This document shows, piece by piece, positions 61,134 through 64,000 of a DNA stretch of 64,000 nt; within the stretch, counting starts at the first letter, position 1; the number at the start of each line of letters is the position of its first letter. Origin of the DNA: Ustilaginoidea virens (Eukaryota; Ascomycota; Sordariomycetes; Hypocreales; Clavicipitaceae); contig NC_057316.1 in NCBI RefSeq assembly GCF_000687475.1, forward strand, positions 7,068,001 to 7,132,000. The letters run 5' to 3'. The position numbers and the translations under genes are program-made. The notes below the pieces were generated by a model. It was not told where the DNA came from, ran no database searches, and saw only the letters and a list, made by a program, of their open reading frames with translations.

Positions 61134-63027
61134 ATGGAAGAGCCCAGTCGGGCTGCTGGCGACAGTGATCTGGCCTTACCCGTCAGAGGCGGGCTGCCCA
61201 GAGATGGCTTCCGAAAAAGCGACAACGACGTCCTCGTTCACGACTTGGCCGACAATGGCTTCACCTCGATAATGACCTCGTCCATGGTTACCGCCTTCCT
61301 CAACGCCGCCTCGAGCCCAGTCTCGCCCGGACAATCCAGCCCTCCGCTGGAGCAAGCAAAGAGCCCTGTTATCGTGCCGCCAACGAGGCCGAGCAGCACG
61401 CCGTTCCCGCTATTCGACAGTCGCATCGGCCCCCTGTGCTATATCGACGACCCTGAATACGGCACACATGTCGGAATGCACGACGAACCGCCCTCCTTGG
61501 CGAGCCAAGGTGCAATCGCCTACCAGTCGCAGCCGAGCAAGTTTGTCGAGTTACCCATCGAGGTTCACGAGGCGATCCTAGACCACCTGTTTGGCTACTG
61601 CGTCTCACCCACATCCAGCAGCGCCATGAGAATGTCCAGCCTGACAAGACCCTGGTGCAGCGCTCTGAGACACTGCCGCAGGCGGGAGCTGGCAGACCTG
61701 GCCCTGGTGAATTCCGTGTGGAGAAGCCTGGTCCAGCAGCGACTCTACAGACACATTAAACTGAAAGCAACAGTCGAGTCAATCGACAGCGCAAACATAC
61801 ACCTGGCGGGCAAGCCGCACCTTTCATGCCATGTCAGGCATGTCGAAATATGGTTCCCCGTCTTCCAGCCCAGGTACGGCCCGCTCGCTCTGACCAGTGC
61901 GCTCGCTCCGCCAACCGTAACGTTTGACGGATTGACCAACGCAAACTATACGCTTCCCGTCAACAACTGCACTGTTGATGAAGTCTTTCGCTTCGTATCG
62001 CACACTTTGCCGTCAGTAAAAGTCATGACGTTGGAAGGTGGTGAGCGAAGGAAAGCCCCCAAAGTGGTCTACTTTGGTCGTCCCGCCGACACTCTTTCCC
62101 TTGGCTCGCTGGAACCCATCACTTCCGTGCAAACATTGGTAACTCGTGGCCAGTGGAACTTGATGCGGGATAGCAACGATTTCAGAACGATTCTTAGCGC
62201 CCTTCCCAACCTGAGAGATTGGCAGGCGTCGTACAGCAAGCCCAAATCCAAGAGCTACATAACGGTGGCTGAATTCGTGCCATCCTTGCCAAAGCGAATC
62301 ACCAACCTGAGCCTGAGCCTTGAGAATGACTACAGGCGGGAGGGTATGGTGGCGCCCTTTTACGCCAAGGTGGCGATGAAGACGCACATTTGCACTCGGA
62401 TGGCCGAGGTGACGTCGCGCTTGGAGCACTTTTCTTACACCGGTCGCATCTGCCACCGCTTCTTCGACGTGGCCAGCCGCCTTGCGAATCCAGCCACGGC
62501 AAGGCTGCGGTCGATCGATTTGACAGTCAAGAACTGCTGCCGTCACTCGAGCAACTATCTTGACTCTGGGTCTGGAATCCAGGAGCTTGGGTTCATCGAA
62601 GCCTTTGAAAAGCTGGTCCTGTCGGCGCTAAGGTCATTGGAGAAATTTAAAGAGATTCAATACCTCAGAATCCGCTTTGTCGATTTGGGTAAGGCTGGAC
62701 TTGCTTCTCCCGGCTCGAGCTCTGCCGTAGCTACACTTGCTGATGGGGATTTGCTGATGATTGCCAGACTCGATTCTACCCCCTCTGAACCCTTATTTCC
62801 TCATGGCTGACGGACAGTGCTCGGGGGTTTGGAGCGACCAGATTGTTGCGGAAATGACCAGGGTGCGCCCGCGAGCGGTCTTCCCCGAGCTCTGCGAGAG
62901 CTTTGGCAGCATTTCGTACAGCAAGGACGGCAGGATGGTGATAATGCCCGAATATCCTCGAACGCGAATCACGTCGTTGAAGCTGTCGAACTACCGGTCC
63001 CTGGCCACGCGAATCACCATTCAGTGA
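61134..63027 (+). CDS. F-box domain protein (two exons)
   Basis: Exons 61134-62688 and 62768-63027, 604 residues. The 79-bp intron has GTAAGG donor, CTGAT-type branch region and CCAG acceptor; splicing in phase 1 joins FVDL to DSILPPLNPYFLM, restoring the family-like run into NGQCSGVWS-type sequence (here DGQCSGVWSDQIV). An F-box-like segment lies at about residues 135-210: FVELPIEVHEAILDHLFGY, then ELADLALVNSVWRSLVQQRL and YRHIK. Such proteins recruit substrates to SCF ubiquitin ligases through Skp1; the partner of the C-terminal region is unknown. The N-terminal 130 residues are Ser/Pro-rich and probably disordered. An in-frame GTG lies 24 bp upstream, but ATG 61134 is the first Met. The terminal segment SYSKDGRMVIMPEYPRTRIT looks conserved-domain-like. 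Confidence 0.85.
62689..62767 (+). other. Intron of the F-box gene
   Basis: 79 bp, GTAAGGCT to ATTGCCAG, with TGCTGATGA about 10 bp before the acceptor. Unspliced, the first exon frame reaches a stop at 62810 and the conserved C-terminus is lost. Confidence 0.82.
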
Positions 63028-63600
63028 AACAACCAAGGCTGTAAGCGGCATGCCTCCCTCTGCAGTGGCCAATCCACGACGCACCAAACGTTGGGAATCC
63101 AGATCCCAATGTCCTAAACATGACTTGGTTGGTAAAGTGAGCCTGGGACAAAGGATTTCGGGCCAGCATTTATGCCTCGGCGCAACGGCCAGACGACACA
63201 TTGGCGCTCGTTTTATCTTGGCCACTTTTGAATTGCACCTGTCTGCGATGTGACCATGAACAAGGACGGATTGACAATCTGGCTCACTCAGGTTGGAGTT
63301 GGGATAGACGAACAGATTTCTCCTGGCTTTTATTTCTTTTGTCCTTGCAAGAGAAGAGACTAATTCCCGCCTTGGGGCGCCGCGCAAGGAGGTTGGCGTA
63401 AAACAAACAAAATTTTTTGCATGGAACTACGATTGCTGGAACTCGGGAAACTGCACATGACGTGGGAGACACAGACACAATCTTGGTCCGGTGAAAAGCA
63501 TAATCGATTAGATACCCAAAATGAAAGTGGCTTGAAATGACGCGATGAGTAACTGTTCATAATGCGTTGAGCATGCTGTGCTGGCAGGCAGCAATGTCTA
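63028..63600. other. Convergent intergenic region
   Basis: 573 bp between the tail-to-tail F-box and GPI14 genes, expected to hold both 3' UTRs. No further gene or repeat is evident. Confidence 0.7.
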
Positions 63601-64000
63601 CTACTCTACGTGAAGCTTGTCATGAGTCACCGCCCCGTCGCAGATTATTATCCCCAAAATCCAGCAATTGACAAGGAAGAAGGCTAGAGAAGCGGCCCAT
63701 AGACCCGGGAAGAAGGTGCTCCGCCCCAGAAACTCCAGCTGATATCCCTGCTGCAGCCACGCCGCCTGCGCCGCAATCCAGAGCACCAGCGCAGAGACGC
63801 CGACGGCCGGCTTGCGAAGCAAGGTCGAGCCAGGGAGGTACAGCGGCAGGAAAATCATGTACCACAGGAAGTACTACGCCGTCGGTCAGTCAAGGCTGAG
63901 GAGACAGGCAGGCAAGGGTGTTTGGCATACCTGCGAAGTGCAGACCTTGTTAAAGGTGACAAAGGCCAAGGTCTGGGCCATCATGCTCGTGGCGAGGTCC
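63601..64000 (-). CDS. GPI mannosyltransferase 1 (PIG-M/Gpi14), C-terminal part
   Basis: Partial at the window edge. Exons 63931-64000 (continuing beyond) and 63601-63873. The 57-bp intron at 63874-63930 has GTATGC donor, TTGACTGAC branch site and TAG acceptor. Joined across it, the protein reads AFVTFNKVCTSQ then YFLWYMIFLPLYLPG, a hallmark of PIG-M, which adds the first mannose to GPI anchors in the ER lumen. Three hydrophobic segments follow (FLPLYLPG region; AVGVSALVLWIAAQAAWL; LWAASLAFFLVNCWILGIII), matching its polytopic ER membrane topology. The C-terminal tail is short and polar (DKLHVE). Convergent with the F-box gene. Confidence 0.9.
63874..63930 (-). other. Intron of GPI14
   Basis: 57 bp, phase 0 (CAG before, TAC after), with canonical GT..AG borders and a TGACTGAC branch motif. 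Confidence 0.85.

Noticed and set aside
62013..62546. 177-codon reverse-strand ORF within the F-box gene
   Set aside because: Antisense shadow of a gene with a recognisable domain and a consistent intron.

Overview
The window is filamentous ascomycete (Pezizomycotina) nuclear DNA. Three host genes at the right end have short spliceosomal introns and GC-rich codon use. The middle 55 kb is AT-rich, retrotransposon-packed DNA in which nearly every coding frame is broken by TAG/TAA where CAG/CAA or TGG is expected. That is the mark of repeat-induced point mutation (RIP). The gene set fits a Sordariomycete, perhaps Hypocreales, but the order is an inference only.

Layout. Positions 1-2861 are a normal-GC flank in which I find no convincing gene. 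Positions 2862-57787 are formally one Ty1/copia retrotransposon insertion (element B). It has two 196-bp LTRs and the same 5-bp target duplication (AAACT) on both sides. B itself is only about 5.9 kb; the rest is later insertions nested inside it. Reading left to right, B is interrupted by: (1) copia element A1, whose 3' LTR is itself split by a Ty3/gypsy chromovirus G (TSD TAATC); (2) copia element A2 (TSD GTTAT); (3) a reverse-oriented tandem copia array C (LTR-int-LTR-int-LTR, unit 7208 bp), each unit with a solo LTR in its integrase; (4) a 554-bp GC-rich LINE/SINE-like insert with a TAA-repeat tail; (5) a tandem array of two shrunken A derivatives, A3/A4, whose middle is replaced by an in-frame minisatellite (TSD AATAT); (6) copia element A5 (TSD TAGGT). 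Between the insertions the B polyprotein can be read in order: Gag, protease, integrase, reverse transcriptase, RNase H.

Positions 57788-64000 are host DNA again: an inosine/xanthosine triphosphatase-like gene (58148-58720, +), a 2.4-kb intergenic stretch with simple and tandem repeats, a two-exon F-box protein gene (61134-63027, +), and the convergent 3' end of GPI mannosyltransferase 1 (GPI14/PIG-M, -), which runs off the window.

The host genes do not form a pathway. The retroelements are linked by nesting: insertion order can be read from who interrupts whom, and the frames stay open apart from RIP-type stops. The most notable points are the fully resolved nest, the frame-preserving Gag-repeat-RNase H derivatives A3/A4, and the outer 3' LTR, which places a TATA-containing promoter 0.45 kb upstream of the purine NTPase gene.
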